64,000 nt of DNA, from NCBI GenBank assembly GCA_903896545.1, contig CAITYF010000159.1, positions 1 through 64,000 of the forward strand. Direction: 5' to 3'. Numbering within the stretch: the first letter of the stretch is position 1; each line of letters starts with the position of its first letter. This document shows, in pieces, positions 46,989 through 56,526 of this stretch. Both the position numbers and the translations under genes were made by a program. The notes under the pieces were generated by a model. That model was not told the DNA's origin. It saw only the letters and a program-made list of their open reading frames with translations, and made no database searches. This stretch comes from an uncultured Myxococcales bacterium. GTDB lineage: Bacteria > Myxococcota_A > UBA9042.

Positions 46989-48008
46989 CTAGCGGTACGT
47001 TGCGGTCTTGCGTAGCGCGGTCAAAACGCGCTGCGGATCAGGCATATACAGGTGGTCCAGCGCGTAGGGGAACGGCGTGTCCCAACCCGTGACGCGCGCG
47101 ATTGGCGCTTCCAGCCAATCAAAGCACTCTTCTTGCACCGCCGTGACGAGTTCCGCGGCAAAACCGCAGGTCCGCGGCGCCTCGTTGGCCACGACGACGC
47201 GGCCGGTGCGCTTGCCCGACTCTGCCAACAGCTCCAGATCATAAGGAACGATCGTGCGCAGGTCGATCAACTCGACGTCGATCCCCTCCGCCGCTGCCAG
47301 TTCCGCCGCCTTTTCGCACGTGTGGACCATCGCGCCGTAGGTGATGAGCGACACCGCCGTACCGTTTCCGCGCAACGGGCGCACGATGCTGCCTTTGCCG
47401 ATGGGCACGCGGTACTCGTCCGTCGGCACTTCCCCCATCGGATGCGCGCTCCAGTTTGTGCCGTGATCGGGCCCGCGGTAGACGCGCTTGGGCTCAAAAA
47501 CGATGACCGGGTCTTCGCTGTCGATGGCCGAAAGCAAGAGGCCTTTGGCGTCATATGGATTGGACGGCGCGACGCAGACCAAGCCGGCGTGGTGGGCAAA
47601 AACCGATTCTGGTGACTGGCTGTGGTAGTGGCCGCCGCGAATGCCGCCGCCAAAAGGCGTGCGAATCACCATCGGGCAGGGGAACTCGCCGCCGGAGCGG
47701 TAGCGGTACTTCGCCAATTCATTGACGATCTGGTCGTACGCCGGGAAGATGAAGTCGCTGAACTGAATTTCCGCGACCGGCTTCAGGCCGTAGATCGCCA
47801 TGCCGATCGCCGTACCGATGATTCCGCCCTCAGCCAGCGGTGTGTCGATGACGCGGTCGTCGCCAAATTCCGCTTGAAGGCCAACGGTCGCGCGAAAGAC
47901 GCCGCCAAACTTGCCGACATCTTCGCCCAAGACCACGATCTTGGGGTCGCGGCGCATCGCCAAGGACAGGGCGTCGTTGACGGCCTGAATGATGTTCATC
48001 GTTGCCAT
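46989..48008 (-). CDS. 2-oxoacid dehydrogenase E1 component, beta subunit
   Basis: MNIIQAVNDALSLAMRRDPKIVVLGEDVGKFGGVFRAT...DTPLAEGGIIGTAIGMA...FPAYDQIVNE. Confidence 0.94.
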   Translation of the reverse strand: MATMNIIQAVNDALSLAMRRDPKIVVLGEDVGKFGGVFRATVGLQAEFGDDRVIDTPLAEGGIIGTAIGMAIYGLKPVAEIQFSDFIFPAYDQIVNELAKYRYRSGGEFPCPMVIRTPFGGGIRGGHYHSQSPESVFAHHAGLVCVAPSNPYDAKGLLLSAIDSEDPVIVFEPKRVYRGPDHGTNWSAHPMGEVPTDEYRVPIGKGSIVRPLRGNGTAVSLITYGAMVHTCEKAAELAAAEGIDVELIDLRTIVPYDLELLAESGKRTGRVVVANEAPRTCGFAAELVTAVQEECFDWLEAPIARVTGWDTPFPYALDHLYMPDPQRVLTALRKTATYR

Positions 48009-48260
48009 GCTACGTCCACAGGCGCGCCCGAACGGCGGCGGCAAGAAGGTAACACGGCGGCGCTCCGAGTGTCACCAGTCCGGATGCGGACTCGCGTCGC
48101 GCCGGGGTCATCGTCAAAACGTCACAATCCTGCCGCACAACACCCACACGTGAAAGTCATTCTGCCGCGCGCTGGACGGCCCAGCTTGTCATCCGACCCT
48201 CCCCGCGCTACACCGCTGACGCGTCTTGGCCTTGCCCCAATGACCCAACGGAGACCTCGG

Positions 48261-49172
48261 ATGACGGATACGCCTCGTTACTTTGACCCTTGGACCAAGC
48301 ACACGCACCTGACGTTCACGGTCAAGCAGGTCTACGAGTCGTTTGCCACGCCGTATCAAACGATTGACGTGTTTGAAGCCGAGGATTTTGGCACGGTGCT
48401 CGCCCTCGGCGGCGTGACCAACGTGACGGATCGCGACGAGTCGGGCTACCACGAGATGCTCGCGCACGTGCCGCTGCTGGCGCATCCGAATCCCAAGCGC
48501 GTGCTGATTATCGGCGGCGGCGACGGCGGAACGCTGCGTGAAGTGCTGCGTCATCCGGAAGTCGAGCGCGCAGTGCTGGTGGACATTGACGGCGAAGTGA
48601 TCCGCGTGGCGCGTCAGTATTTTCCGCATCTGGCGGTCGCGCTGGACGATCCGCGCGCCGAGGTCATCGTGGGTGACGGCCTTGCCTACGTGGAAGTTGC
48701 GGCGGCGCAGGGCGCCCACTTCGACGTGATTCTTGTCGATTCGACCGATCCGGTGGACGCCGCGGTCGAGCTCTTCACCGAGACGTTCTACCGGCACTGC
48801 GCCGCGCTTCTGGGCGAACACGGGATTCTCGTGCCGCAGAGCGACTCACCGACGTTCTACCTGAGCCGCGTGACCGATGTGTACCGCAAGCTGTCCGATA
48901 TTTTCCGCAACACGTCGCTGTACTTGGGCCAAGTGACGGCCTATCCCGGCGGCGTGTGGGCCTATACGGCGGCGAGCCAGACCATCGACGTGAAGCTGAA
49001 CGTTCAGCGCAACGACCGCGTGGCGCGACTGGAACCTCAGCTGCGTTACGCCAACGGTGCCTTTATCCAAGCCGCATTCGCGTTGCCGACCTACGTGCAG
49101 CGCGCTTTGGACGGTGAGACCGGTCTGAATTTGCCCTCCCTGGGCGATGATCCGACCGAATTTGGTGTGTGA
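48261..49172 (+). CDS. speE: Polyamine aminopropyltransferase (spermidine synthase)
   Basis: YQTIDVFEAEDFGTVLALGG...DESGYHEMLAHVPLLAHPNPKRVLIIGGGDGGTLREVLRHPEVERAVLVDID. Confidence 0.95.
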   Translation: MTDTPRYFDPWTKHTHLTFTVKQVYESFATPYQTIDVFEAEDFGTVLALGGVTNVTDRDESGYHEMLAHVPLLAHPNPKRVLIIGGGDGGTLREVLRHPEVERAVLVDIDGEVIRVARQYFPHLAVALDDPRAEVIVGDGLAYVEVAAAQGAHFDVILVDSTDPVDAAVELFTETFYRHCAALLGEHGILVPQSDSPTFYLSRVTDVYRKLSDIFRNTSLYLGQVTAYPGGVWAYTAASQTIDVKLNVQRNDRVARLEPQLRYANGAFIQAAFALPTYVQRALDGETGLNLPSLGDDPTEFGV

Positions 49173-49202
49173 CCGGCCAAGCGCCGGCGACGGAGAGAAT
49201 CC

Positions 49203-49922
49203 ATGTCTGCGCGCATCCTGATCATCGAAGATGAAGCCGATCTGGCCCGCACAGTCGCGTGGGCCTTGGGTCGCGAAGGGTTTGTCGTTGGCCAAGCGTT
49301 GACCGGCAAACAGGGGCTGGAACGTTTGGAAGACGAGCCGCCGTACGACCTCGTCCTGCTGGACTTGATGCTTCCGGATCTGTCTGGCACGGAGGTTTGC
49401 CGGCAAATTCGCATGAACCCACGGACCCGCGACACGCTGGTCTTGATGCTGACTGCGCGCGGCGAAGAGATTGACCGCGTCGTTGGCTTTGAGGTCGGTG
49501 CGGACGACTATGTGGTCAAGCCGTTTTCCACGCGCGAGCTGGCGCTGCGGATTCGCGCGCTGTTGCGACGTACGCAGGCGGCTCCGGCGGAAGGTGGCAT
49601 TCTGATTGGTGGTCCGGTGCGTCTGGACGTGGACGGGCATCGCTGCTGGGTGGGCGCCGAAGCGATCGCGCTCACCGCGATGGAAGTGAAGCTTCTGGCG
49701 CGACTGATGGCGCGTCGCGGTCGCGTGCAAACCCGTGCGATGCTGCTCGACGGCGTCTGGGGGCGTGAGTCGGACGTGAACGAGCGGACGGTGGACGCGC
49801 ACGTCAAACGGCTCCGAGAAAAATTGGGCGCGGGTCAGGCGCATCTGGAAACCGTTCGCGGCGTCGGCTATCGTTTCAGCGATGAGCCCGTCGAGCCCGA
49901 CGAGGGTGAAGGCATTCCGTGA
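49203..49922 (+). CDS. OmpR/PhoB-family response regulator
   Basis: ILIIEDEADLARTVAWAL...YDLVLLDLMLPDLSGTEVCRQIR...KPFSTRELALRIRALLRR; winged-helix GVWGRESDVNERTVDAHVKRLREKLG. Confidence 0.94.
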   Translation: MSARILIIEDEADLARTVAWALGREGFVVGQALTGKQGLERLEDEPPYDLVLLDLMLPDLSGTEVCRQIRMNPRTRDTLVLMLTARGEEIDRVVGFEVGADDYVVKPFSTRELALRIRALLRRTQAAPAEGGILIGGPVRLDVDGHRCWVGAEAIALTAMEVKLLARLMARRGRVQTRAMLLDGVWGRESDVNERTVDAHVKRLREKLGAGQAHLETVRGVGYRFSDEPVEPDEGEGIP

Positions 49923-51280
49923 CCTTGGAGTCCCGCGGTCGGATGTTCCTCTTGACGTCGTTGGCGATGGCCATCGGCTCTACGCTGGCTGCCGCGACCT
50001 CCGTCGGGCTGGACCCGGCGATCGCCGCGCTCATTGGCGCGGGGTTGGCGCTGTTCCTTGGCATTGCCGGCGCGCGCCTGGTCACCTTGCAGGCGCACCG
50101 GCTGACGGAAGTCGCGCAGGCGATGGCGTCGGATCACCCTGAACGTCGCGCGAGCGTCGCGGCTTCAGGCGAGTTTCAAGAGTTGGGCGACGCGCTCAAC
50201 CGCATCGCGGACAAACTGCAACTGACGACGACGGAGCTACGCAGCGAGCGCGGCCGTTTTGGCGTCGTGCTGGAAGGCATGGTGGAAGGCGTCATCGGTC
50301 TCACGGCGGACGGGCGTGTCGCGCTCTGCAACCGTTCTGCGACTGCCATGTTGGGCGAGGAGCAGCCGCCGCTGGAGAAGCGTCTCTTGGACTTGGTGCG
50401 GCAACCGCTGCTCAAGGACCTGCTGGAGCGCGCGCGTGCGGCGCCGCGGCTGCGTGCCGATGAAGTGCGCGACAGCGACGTCCCGCAAGTGGAGCTGACG
50501 ATGCCGTCCGGCGCGAAGCTGCTCTGGTCGGCTTGGCCGCTCGATCGCGCCGGCATTGGCGTACTGCTCGCGATGCGCGACGTGACGGCGCTGCGACGCT
50601 TGGAAACCGTGCGGCGCGATTTTATCTCCAATGTTTCTCACGAACTGCGGACGCCCGTCGCGATTGTGTACGCGTCGGCCGAGGCGCTTTGCGACGGCGG
50701 TCTGGAAGAGCCGGCCATCGCCCGCGATTTTTCCCAGACCATTTTGCGACACGCCGAACGAATGTCACGCATCATCGCGGACTTGCTCGACCTTTCGCGC
50801 ATTGAAGCGGGGGCTTATGACTTGAGTCCGAGCGGCGTGCAGGTCACCGAGCGCATCCGCCACGCGATTCGGCTGATCGAGCCGAGTACGACCGCGCGTC
50901 ACCAAACGGTCGAGACCGAAATTGAGGACGGCCTCGTGGTCCGAGGCAACGCGCAGGCGCTGGATCAAGTGCTCGTGAACCTGATGGAGAATGCGAGCAA
51001 GTACACGCCAGAAGGGTCCCGCATCGCGGTTGGCTGCAAGCGCGACGGCGCGCGGGTGGAGCTGTGGGTCGCGGACAACGGTCCCGGCATTCCGGCGCAC
51101 CATCGGGAGCGGATCTTTGAACGATTTTACCGCATTGACGCGGGGCGGTCGCGCGACCTGGGCGGAACGGGACTGGGACTGGCCATCGTCAGGCACTTGA
51201 GCGAAGCCATGGGCGGCACCGTGACGTGCGAGGCAAACGACCCGCAAGGCGCGCGTTTTCGTGTGCGGCTGCAGGCATGA
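49919..51280 (+). CDS. PhoR-like sensor histidine kinase
   Basis: Two TMs, HAMP/PAS, FISNVSHELRTPVAIVYASAEAL (H-box), NASKYTPEG, GTGLGLAIVRHLSEAMGG; overlaps response regulator (GTGA). Confidence 0.93.
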   Translation: MTLESRGRMFLLTSLAMAIGSTLAAATSVGLDPAIAALIGAGLALFLGIAGARLVTLQAHRLTEVAQAMASDHPERRASVAASGEFQELGDALNRIADKLQLTTTELRSERGRFGVVLEGMVEGVIGLTADGRVALCNRSATAMLGEEQPPLEKRLLDLVRQPLLKDLLERARAAPRLRADEVRDSDVPQVELTMPSGAKLLWSAWPLDRAGIGVLLAMRDVTALRRLETVRRDFISNVSHELRTPVAIVYASAEALCDGGLEEPAIARDFSQTILRHAERMSRIIADLLDLSRIEAGAYDLSPSGVQVTERIRHAIRLIEPSTTARHQTVETEIEDGLVVRGNAQALDQVLVNLMENASKYTPEGSRIAVGCKRDGARVELWVADNGPGIPAHHRERIFERFYRIDAGRSRDLGGTGLGLAIVRHLSEAMGGTVTCEANDPQGARFRVRLQA

Positions 51281-51296
51281 GTCCGCGGCCCCGTCG

Positions 51297-53543
51297 CTAG
51301 CGAAGCAGGTACGCGCCGGCATTCCACACGATGCCTTCCAGCTGCGGGCCTTCCTCGTGGGTGCGAATCTGAAAATCCTTCCACACTTTGCCGAGATTGA
51401 CGTACTTGGTCAGCGGACCATCCACCTGGCCGTTGCTGACGTAAGCCACGCTGTCGTAGGGCGGCTGAAGCGCGTCGTTCGGACCTGCACAGAATGCGCC
51501 GAAGTGCTGCATCCCGTAGCAGTCCGTCGTCAAATCATAGGTATTCTTGGCGTTGGGTGAGTAGCCCGTGAGCACGATGCCCTCGAACCGCAGTTCGCTG
51601 TAGGCCATCCAGTTGCCGACCGGGCGATCGGCGATACAGAGGTGGCCGTAGCCGGGTGCGCCGTCAAATCCGTCCCACGCGCGCAGTTCGGAGTCGGTCA
51701 GGATGCACTTGCCCTGCGTCGGCGACGGATTGTGGATGACGAGGAGCTGCTGCGCCCACGCGTTGTCGATGCGCAACCAGCCGCCACCGTACACGTCCAT
51801 GTCGCAAAGGACCTGATACGCCACGCCGCCGCCGGGGCCATCTGGATCGAGCCAGTAGGTGCCAGTCTTGGCGTTCGGCCACGTCTGGTGAATCTGCTTG
51901 CACGATGTGGCGGGCTGGACGTCCGAGCCCCACGCACACTGTCCGCCCTGACAGACGCCGATGTCGCCGCACGGCGTGCCGTCTGGAAGCGGCGTCACCA
52001 TGCAGCCGATCTTGCCATTGCACGTGTCCAACGTGCAGACGTTCTTGTCGTCGCACGTGATGGGTTGGCCTACACAAGTGCCGCTGGAGCACTGATCTCC
52101 GGTTGTGCACACGGTGCCGTCGTCGCAGGCGAACGCGTTTGGGACAGCGATGCACCCTTTCTGACTGTCGCAGACATCGGTTGTGCACGCGTTGAAGTCG
52201 TCGCAAGTTGTCGTCGCACCGGTGCAGCCCTTGGCGTTGCATGTGTCGTTGACGGTGCAAGCGTTGGCGTCGTCGCACGGCTGACTTGATGGCGTGTGCG
52301 TGCATCCCGATGCCGCGGAGCACGTGTCCAAGGTGCACACGTCTTGATCCGCGCAAGCCAGTAGCCCCTTGCCGAAGCACTTTCCGCCCTGACAGGTGTC
52401 GCCTGTTGTGCAAACGTTGCCGTCATCACACGGTGCGGTATTGGGCAGAAACACGCATCCCTGCGTGGGGACACAGCTGTCTGTCGTACACAGGTTGCCG
52501 TCGTTGCAGGGAAGCGGCTTGCCGGGTGCACACGCGCCCTTTGTGCACGTGTCGCTGTAGGTGCACGGGTTGCCGTCCTCGCAGGCCAGCGTATTGGGAA
52601 CGGACGTGCAACCCTTTCCCGCGGCGCAGGTTTCGTTTGTGCAGGGATTGCCGTCGTCGCACGGCAGGGCACTGACGGGCTGACAGACGCTGCCCTTGCA
52701 GGTGTCCCCCACGCTGCACGCGTTACCGTCGTCACACGCGTGGCTGTTCGCGGAAAATGTGCAGCCGGTTGCCGGTTTGCACGTGTCGTCCGTGCACGGG
52801 TTGTTGTCCACGCAGCCAAGCGGCATTCCCGCGACGCACACCGATTCGGAGCAGGTGTCGCCGACCGTGCAGACATCGCCGTCTGAACAGGCCACGCCGT
52901 TGGCGACAAACACGCAGCCCGTTTTCACTTCGCAGGTGTCGGTTGTGCACGGGTTCTGGTCATCGCACGTCTTCCCGCCGCCTCCTGCACACGCACCGTC
53001 CTGGCAAGCGTCTTGGGCTGTACACGCGTTTCCGTCCTCGCAGGCCTGCGTGTTCGCGTGGTGCGCGCAACTGCCGGTGCCTGCGCAGGTGTCGTCCGTA
53101 CACGGATTGCCGTCGTCACAAAGCCCTTCGTCCGTGACGCCGTCGCAGTTGTCGTCGATGCCGTTGCAGCTTTCCTTCAAGCGCGGCGTGATCGTGCACG
53201 GATCCACGCAGTTGAGCGCCGCGCCGTTGACGCTCAGACAGACGCCGATCGCGCAGTTCTTGTTGGTTCCGCAAGGGCATCCCAAGTTGCCGGGACAGAG
53301 CGGCCCCGGCACGTCGGGGTACGTCACATCGAAGGCGTCTTTGGTCCACGTGACGTCGTCACTCGGCGCGTCGAAGTCGCCCACGCTGACGTCGTCTCCG
53401 GGATTGATTGCCAGCACGCCGTAAGTTTGCGGTCCGATCGGGGCGTCGACGCGACATCCGGCCGACACGACCACGCACACGCACGCCAACCATGCGGCGT
53501 TCACCCGGCGTGCTGAAGTCCAGTGCGTGACGCCTGCCTGCAT
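51297..53543 (-). CDS. Cys-rich repeat lipoprotein (CDDGNPCTxDTC repeats) with C-terminal fibrinogen/collagen-C-like domain
   Basis: VCVVVSAGCRV lipobox; one MopE-like SCNGIDDNCDGVTDEG module; about a dozen or more CDDGNxCTxxDTC repeats; C-terminal CKQIHQTWPNAKTGTYWLDPDGPGGGVAYQVLCDMDVYGGGWLRI. Confidence 0.85.
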   Translation of the reverse strand: MQAGVTHWTSARRVNAAWLACVCVVVSAGCRVDAPIGPQTYGVLAINPGDDVSVGDFDAPSDDVTWTKDAFDVTYPDVPGPLCPGNLGCPCGTNKNCAIGVCLSVNGAALNCVDPCTITPRLKESCNGIDDNCDGVTDEGLCDDGNPCTDDTCAGTGSCAHHANTQACEDGNACTAQDACQDGACAGGGGKTCDDQNPCTTDTCEVKTGCVFVANGVACSDGDVCTVGDTCSESVCVAGMPLGCVDNNPCTDDTCKPATGCTFSANSHACDDGNACSVGDTCKGSVCQPVSALPCDDGNPCTNETCAAGKGCTSVPNTLACEDGNPCTYSDTCTKGACAPGKPLPCNDGNLCTTDSCVPTQGCVFLPNTAPCDDGNVCTTGDTCQGGKCFGKGLLACADQDVCTLDTCSAASGCTHTPSSQPCDDANACTVNDTCNAKGCTGATTTCDDFNACTTDVCDSQKGCIAVPNAFACDDGTVCTTGDQCSSGTCVGQPITCDDKNVCTLDTCNGKIGCMVTPLPDGTPCGDIGVCQGGQCAWGSDVQPATSCKQIHQTWPNAKTGTYWLDPDGPGGGVAYQVLCDMDVYGGGWLRIDNAWAQQLLVIHNPSPTQGKCILTDSELRAWDGFDGAPGYGHLCIADRPVGNWMAYSELRFEGIVLTGYSPNAKNTYDLTTDCYGMQHFGAFCAGPNDALQPPYDSVAYVSNGQVDGPLTKYVNLGKVWKDFQIRTHEEGPQLEGIVWNAGAYLLR
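52000..53125 (-). repeat. Tandem CxDGNPCTxDTCxxxxGC Cys-rich modules
   Basis: Repeated in translation of 51297-53543. Confidence 0.85.
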
Positions 53544-53642
53544 GGAGTCATCTTGCCAGATTGTTCGCAAACGTCCACGCCGTGCGCGGCGTCGGCACTG
53601 GGGAGTGGCTGTGCACGTGTGAAAGCGATCTGTGTGCGTCGC

Positions 53643-54476
53643 TTATTCCTGGCTACTGATCGACATTGCACGCTGAAGTGCAACGCGGACAAGTTGCTGC
53701 GTCGACGGCGGCACGGCGGGTCCCGGCGAAGTCTTGCAGAGCACCAACGTTCGCCGCAGTGAATCGCACCGACCGCGACAACGCGGGCATTGCGCCAGGT
53801 GTGTTTCCATCGCGGCACACGTCTCCGCGCGGATGTCGCCTTCCAGGTGGCGACTGTACAAACCGAGCACATCCGGGCACGTCGACGTGGAATCGTGCGA
53901 TGCGTCCGGTGACGCGAGCGCTGGCGCCAACTGCTCCCGGACCGCGAGCCGCGCCCGATGCAGGCGACTCTTGACCGCTTCGAGCCCAAGTCCCAGCGAT
54001 TCCGCCACTTCCGGCGCCGAGAGTCCCTCCATGTCGCGCAAGATCAGGACTTCCCGGTACATCGGCGCGAGGCTGGCCACCGCGTGATCGATCGCCTCAC
54101 CCAGTTCGCGATCCGCGAGGTTCGCGTCTGGACGCGGGTGATCGTCTGCCAGCTCAGCAGACGCTGCGGAATTCGGATCGTCCAGAGACGTGTCTGCCCG
54201 CCGGACGGTGCGCCCGCGCCGCCTCTGCTTGATGCAGAAGCTCCGCGCGATGGTGTACAGCCAAGTGGAAACCGACGATTCGGCGCGAAAATTCGGCAAG
54301 GTGCGTGCGGCGGCGATGAGCGTTTCCTGCACGACCTCTTCGGCGTCCGCAGTGTTGTGGCACATGCGTCCGGCAAAGCGGCCCAAGCGCGGAACGTACG
54401 TGGTCAACAGGCGTTCAATCGCGCGGCGGTCGCCGGCTTGTGCGGCGATGAGGAGGTCTTTCTCGCTGAGTTCCAT
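53643..54476 (-). CDS. ECF sigma factor with fused C-terminal zinc-finger (anti-sigma-like HxxxCxxC) domain
   Basis: Sigma r2 NTADAEEVVQETLIAAARTLPNFRAESSVSTWLYTIARSFCIKQRRR; r4 LAPMYREVLILRDMEGLSAPEVAESLGLGLEAVKSRLHRARLAVRE; tail CPDVLGLYSRHLEGDIRAETCAAMETHLAQCPRCRGRCDSLRRTL. Confidence 0.88.
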   Translation of the reverse strand: MELSEKDLLIAAQAGDRRAIERLLTTYVPRLGRFAGRMCHNTADAEEVVQETLIAAARTLPNFRAESSVSTWLYTIARSFCIKQRRRGRTVRRADTSLDDPNSAASAELADDHPRPDANLADRELGEAIDHAVASLAPMYREVLILRDMEGLSAPEVAESLGLGLEAVKSRLHRARLAVREQLAPALASPDASHDSTSTCPDVLGLYSRHLEGDIRAETCAAMETHLAQCPRCRGRCDSLRRTLVLCKTSPGPAVPPSTQQLVRVALQRAMSISSQE

Positions 54477-54618
54477 GGGCGTTCTCCAGCCGACAGCATA
54501 GGAGCGCGCCCGTGCCCTGTCACGGTTCCTGTGCAAAACATCCGGTTGTGAACCGATCTTGCGGGTTGCGGCTCAGAAGTGATGTGCCCACTGTTGGGAC
54601 CCACTTGAGGAGTTCACC

Positions 54619-54786
54619 ATGTGCCGTCGAGTCACCTGCCCGCAATGCGGCAAACCCACTTTTGCCGGTTGCGGCGCCCACATTGAACAAGTCCTAGGCG
54701 ATGTTCCGCCGGCCAAGCGCTGCAAGTGCGGTGAAGAAGCGCCAGCGCCGCGGGATCCGCAGGCGAGCAATGGCGGGGCCAAGTAA
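54619..54786 (+). CDS. Small (55 aa) conserved Cys-rich, probable zinc-binding protein; absent from the ORF track because it is <60 aa
   Basis: MCRRVTCPQCGKPTFAGCGAHIEQVLGDVPPAKRCKCGEEAPAPRDPQASNGGAK; strong SD gaggagttcaccATG; TAATG overlap with next gene. Confidence 0.87.
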   Translation: MCRRVTCPQCGKPTFAGCGAHIEQVLGDVPPAKRCKCGEEAPAPRDPQASNGGAK

Positions 54787-56453
54787 TGCAGACGCAACCC
54801 AGCAGACGGATCGTGATTATCGGCGGTGTCGCTGGCGGCGCCGCGGCTGCGGCCAAGGCGCGGCGTACGGACGAACACGCGCAGATCGTGATGTTCGAGC
54901 GCGGTCCGCACGTCTCGTTCGCCAACTGCGGACTGCCGTACTACGTCGGTGGCGACATCACGGACCGCGCATCGCTCCTGCTGCAAACGCCGGAGAGCTT
55001 CTGGCGGCGGTTCCGGGTTCGCGTTCAAGTGCGCCACGAAGTGCTGAACATCGACCGCGTGGCGAAGTGCGTCGACGTGCGCAATTTGGAAACCGGTGAC
55101 GTTTTTCAGGAGTTCTACGACGCGCTCGTGCTGTCGCCTGGCGCGGGCGCGATCGTGCCGAACTTGGCAGGTTTACCGGCGAAGAACGTCTTCGTGGTCA
55201 AGACCGTGCCGGATTCCGACGCGGTCCGCACGTGGCTGGACGCGCAGAAGCCGACGCACGCGGTTGTCGTGGGCGCGGGTTTCATCGGTCTGGAGACGGC
55301 CGAGGCGCTGCACCAGCGTGGGTTGCATGTCACCGTTGTCGAGCTTCAACCGCAGGTGCTGCCTGCCTTGGATGCCGACATGGCCGAGTACGTCGCACGC
55401 CGGTTGCGTGATCGCGGCGTCGATCTGGTCCTTGGTGACGGCATCGCTGGAGTCGAGACGGACGGAGCGGAAGTCGTGACTGGAGTGCGCCTCGCCAGCG
55501 GCATCGTGCTTCCGGCGGGAATCGTCGTGCTGTCGATCGGTGTGCGCCCCGAACTCAAGCTGGCCACGGACGCGGGCTTGGAGATTGGCACTGCCGGTGG
55601 CATTGCCGTCAACGAGCGCCAACAGACCTCTGATCCGAGTATTTTCGCCGCGGGTGACGCGGTGGAAGTTGTTCAGCGGGTGACGGGCCTGAAAGTCCGC
55701 ATGCCGCTGGCGGGACCCGCGAGCAAGCAAGGCCGTGTAGCCGGTGCGAACGCGGCGGGTGGCGACCTGCAGTTTCCGGGTGCATTTGGCACCTCGATTC
55801 TGGGCACGATGGGGATTTCCGCCGGTCGCACAGGCCTTTCGGAGCGCGACGCCAAGGCGTTGGGCATGGACGTGCTCATCACGCACACCCACAACTTTGA
55901 TCACGCGAGCTACTACCCTGGCGCGCTCATGCTGCACATCAAGCTGATCACCGACGCAAAGACCGGTCGCCTGCTGGGTGGTCAAGTCGTGGGCGACAGC
56001 GGCGTCGACAAGCGCCTCGACGTGCTTGCGACGGCGCTGCAGGCCAGAATGCACGTCGATGAACTGGAAGAGCTTGATCTCGCCTACGCGCCGCAGTTCT
56101 CGTCGGCCCGCGACCCGGTCATCATGGCAGGACTCGTCGCGGCGAATGCCCTGCGCAACGGGCTCGACGTCATTACCTGTCCGGTGCTGCGTGAGCGGAT
56201 CGGCGCGGGTGAAACGATCCGGGTCGTGGATGTGCGCACACCGAGTGAGTTTGCCAGTGGGCATCTGCCCAATGCGGTGAACATTCCCGTGGACGAACTT
56301 CGCGATCGCCTGACGGAGCTCGATCCGACCGTGCAGACCGTGGTGTACTGCAAGGTCGGCTTCCGCGGCTACTTGGCGGCGCGCATCCTGCAGCAAAATG
56401 GCTTTGGCCAGGTCAAGAACCTGACCGGCGGTTTCCTCACTTGTGACCTGTAA
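54786..56453 (+). CDS. CoA-disulfide reductase / NADH oxidase family flavoprotein fused to rhodanese domain
   Basis: RRIVIIGGVAGGAAAAAKARR FAD motif; HVSFANCGLPYYVGG redox Cys; C-terminal rhodanese IRVVDVRTPSEFASGHLPNAVNIPVDEL...VVYCKVGFRGYLAARIL. Confidence 0.93.
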   Translation: MQTQPSRRIVIIGGVAGGAAAAAKARRTDEHAQIVMFERGPHVSFANCGLPYYVGGDITDRASLLLQTPESFWRRFRVRVQVRHEVLNIDRVAKCVDVRNLETGDVFQEFYDALVLSPGAGAIVPNLAGLPAKNVFVVKTVPDSDAVRTWLDAQKPTHAVVVGAGFIGLETAEALHQRGLHVTVVELQPQVLPALDADMAEYVARRLRDRGVDLVLGDGIAGVETDGAEVVTGVRLASGIVLPAGIVVLSIGVRPELKLATDAGLEIGTAGGIAVNERQQTSDPSIFAAGDAVEVVQRVTGLKVRMPLAGPASKQGRVAGANAAGGDLQFPGAFGTSILGTMGISAGRTGLSERDAKALGMDVLITHTHNFDHASYYPGALMLHIKLITDAKTGRLLGGQVVGDSGVDKRLDVLATALQARMHVDELEELDLAYAPQFSSARDPVIMAGLVAANALRNGLDVITCPVLRERIGAGETIRVVDVRTPSEFASGHLPNAVNIPVDELRDRLTELDPTVQTVVYCKVGFRGYLAARILQQNGFGQVKNLTGGFLTCDL

Positions 56454-56526
56454 AAACCTGAATCGTTTTGGGCAACTACGACACGTAAACAACAAAAGCT
56501 GGCAACAGCAAGAGGAAGTTTTGTCC

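Noticed and set aside
48079-48094. AGTCCG-GATG-CGGACT dyad between E1-beta and speE
   Set aside because: Short dyad of a kind expected by chance in GC-rich DNA; no other support.
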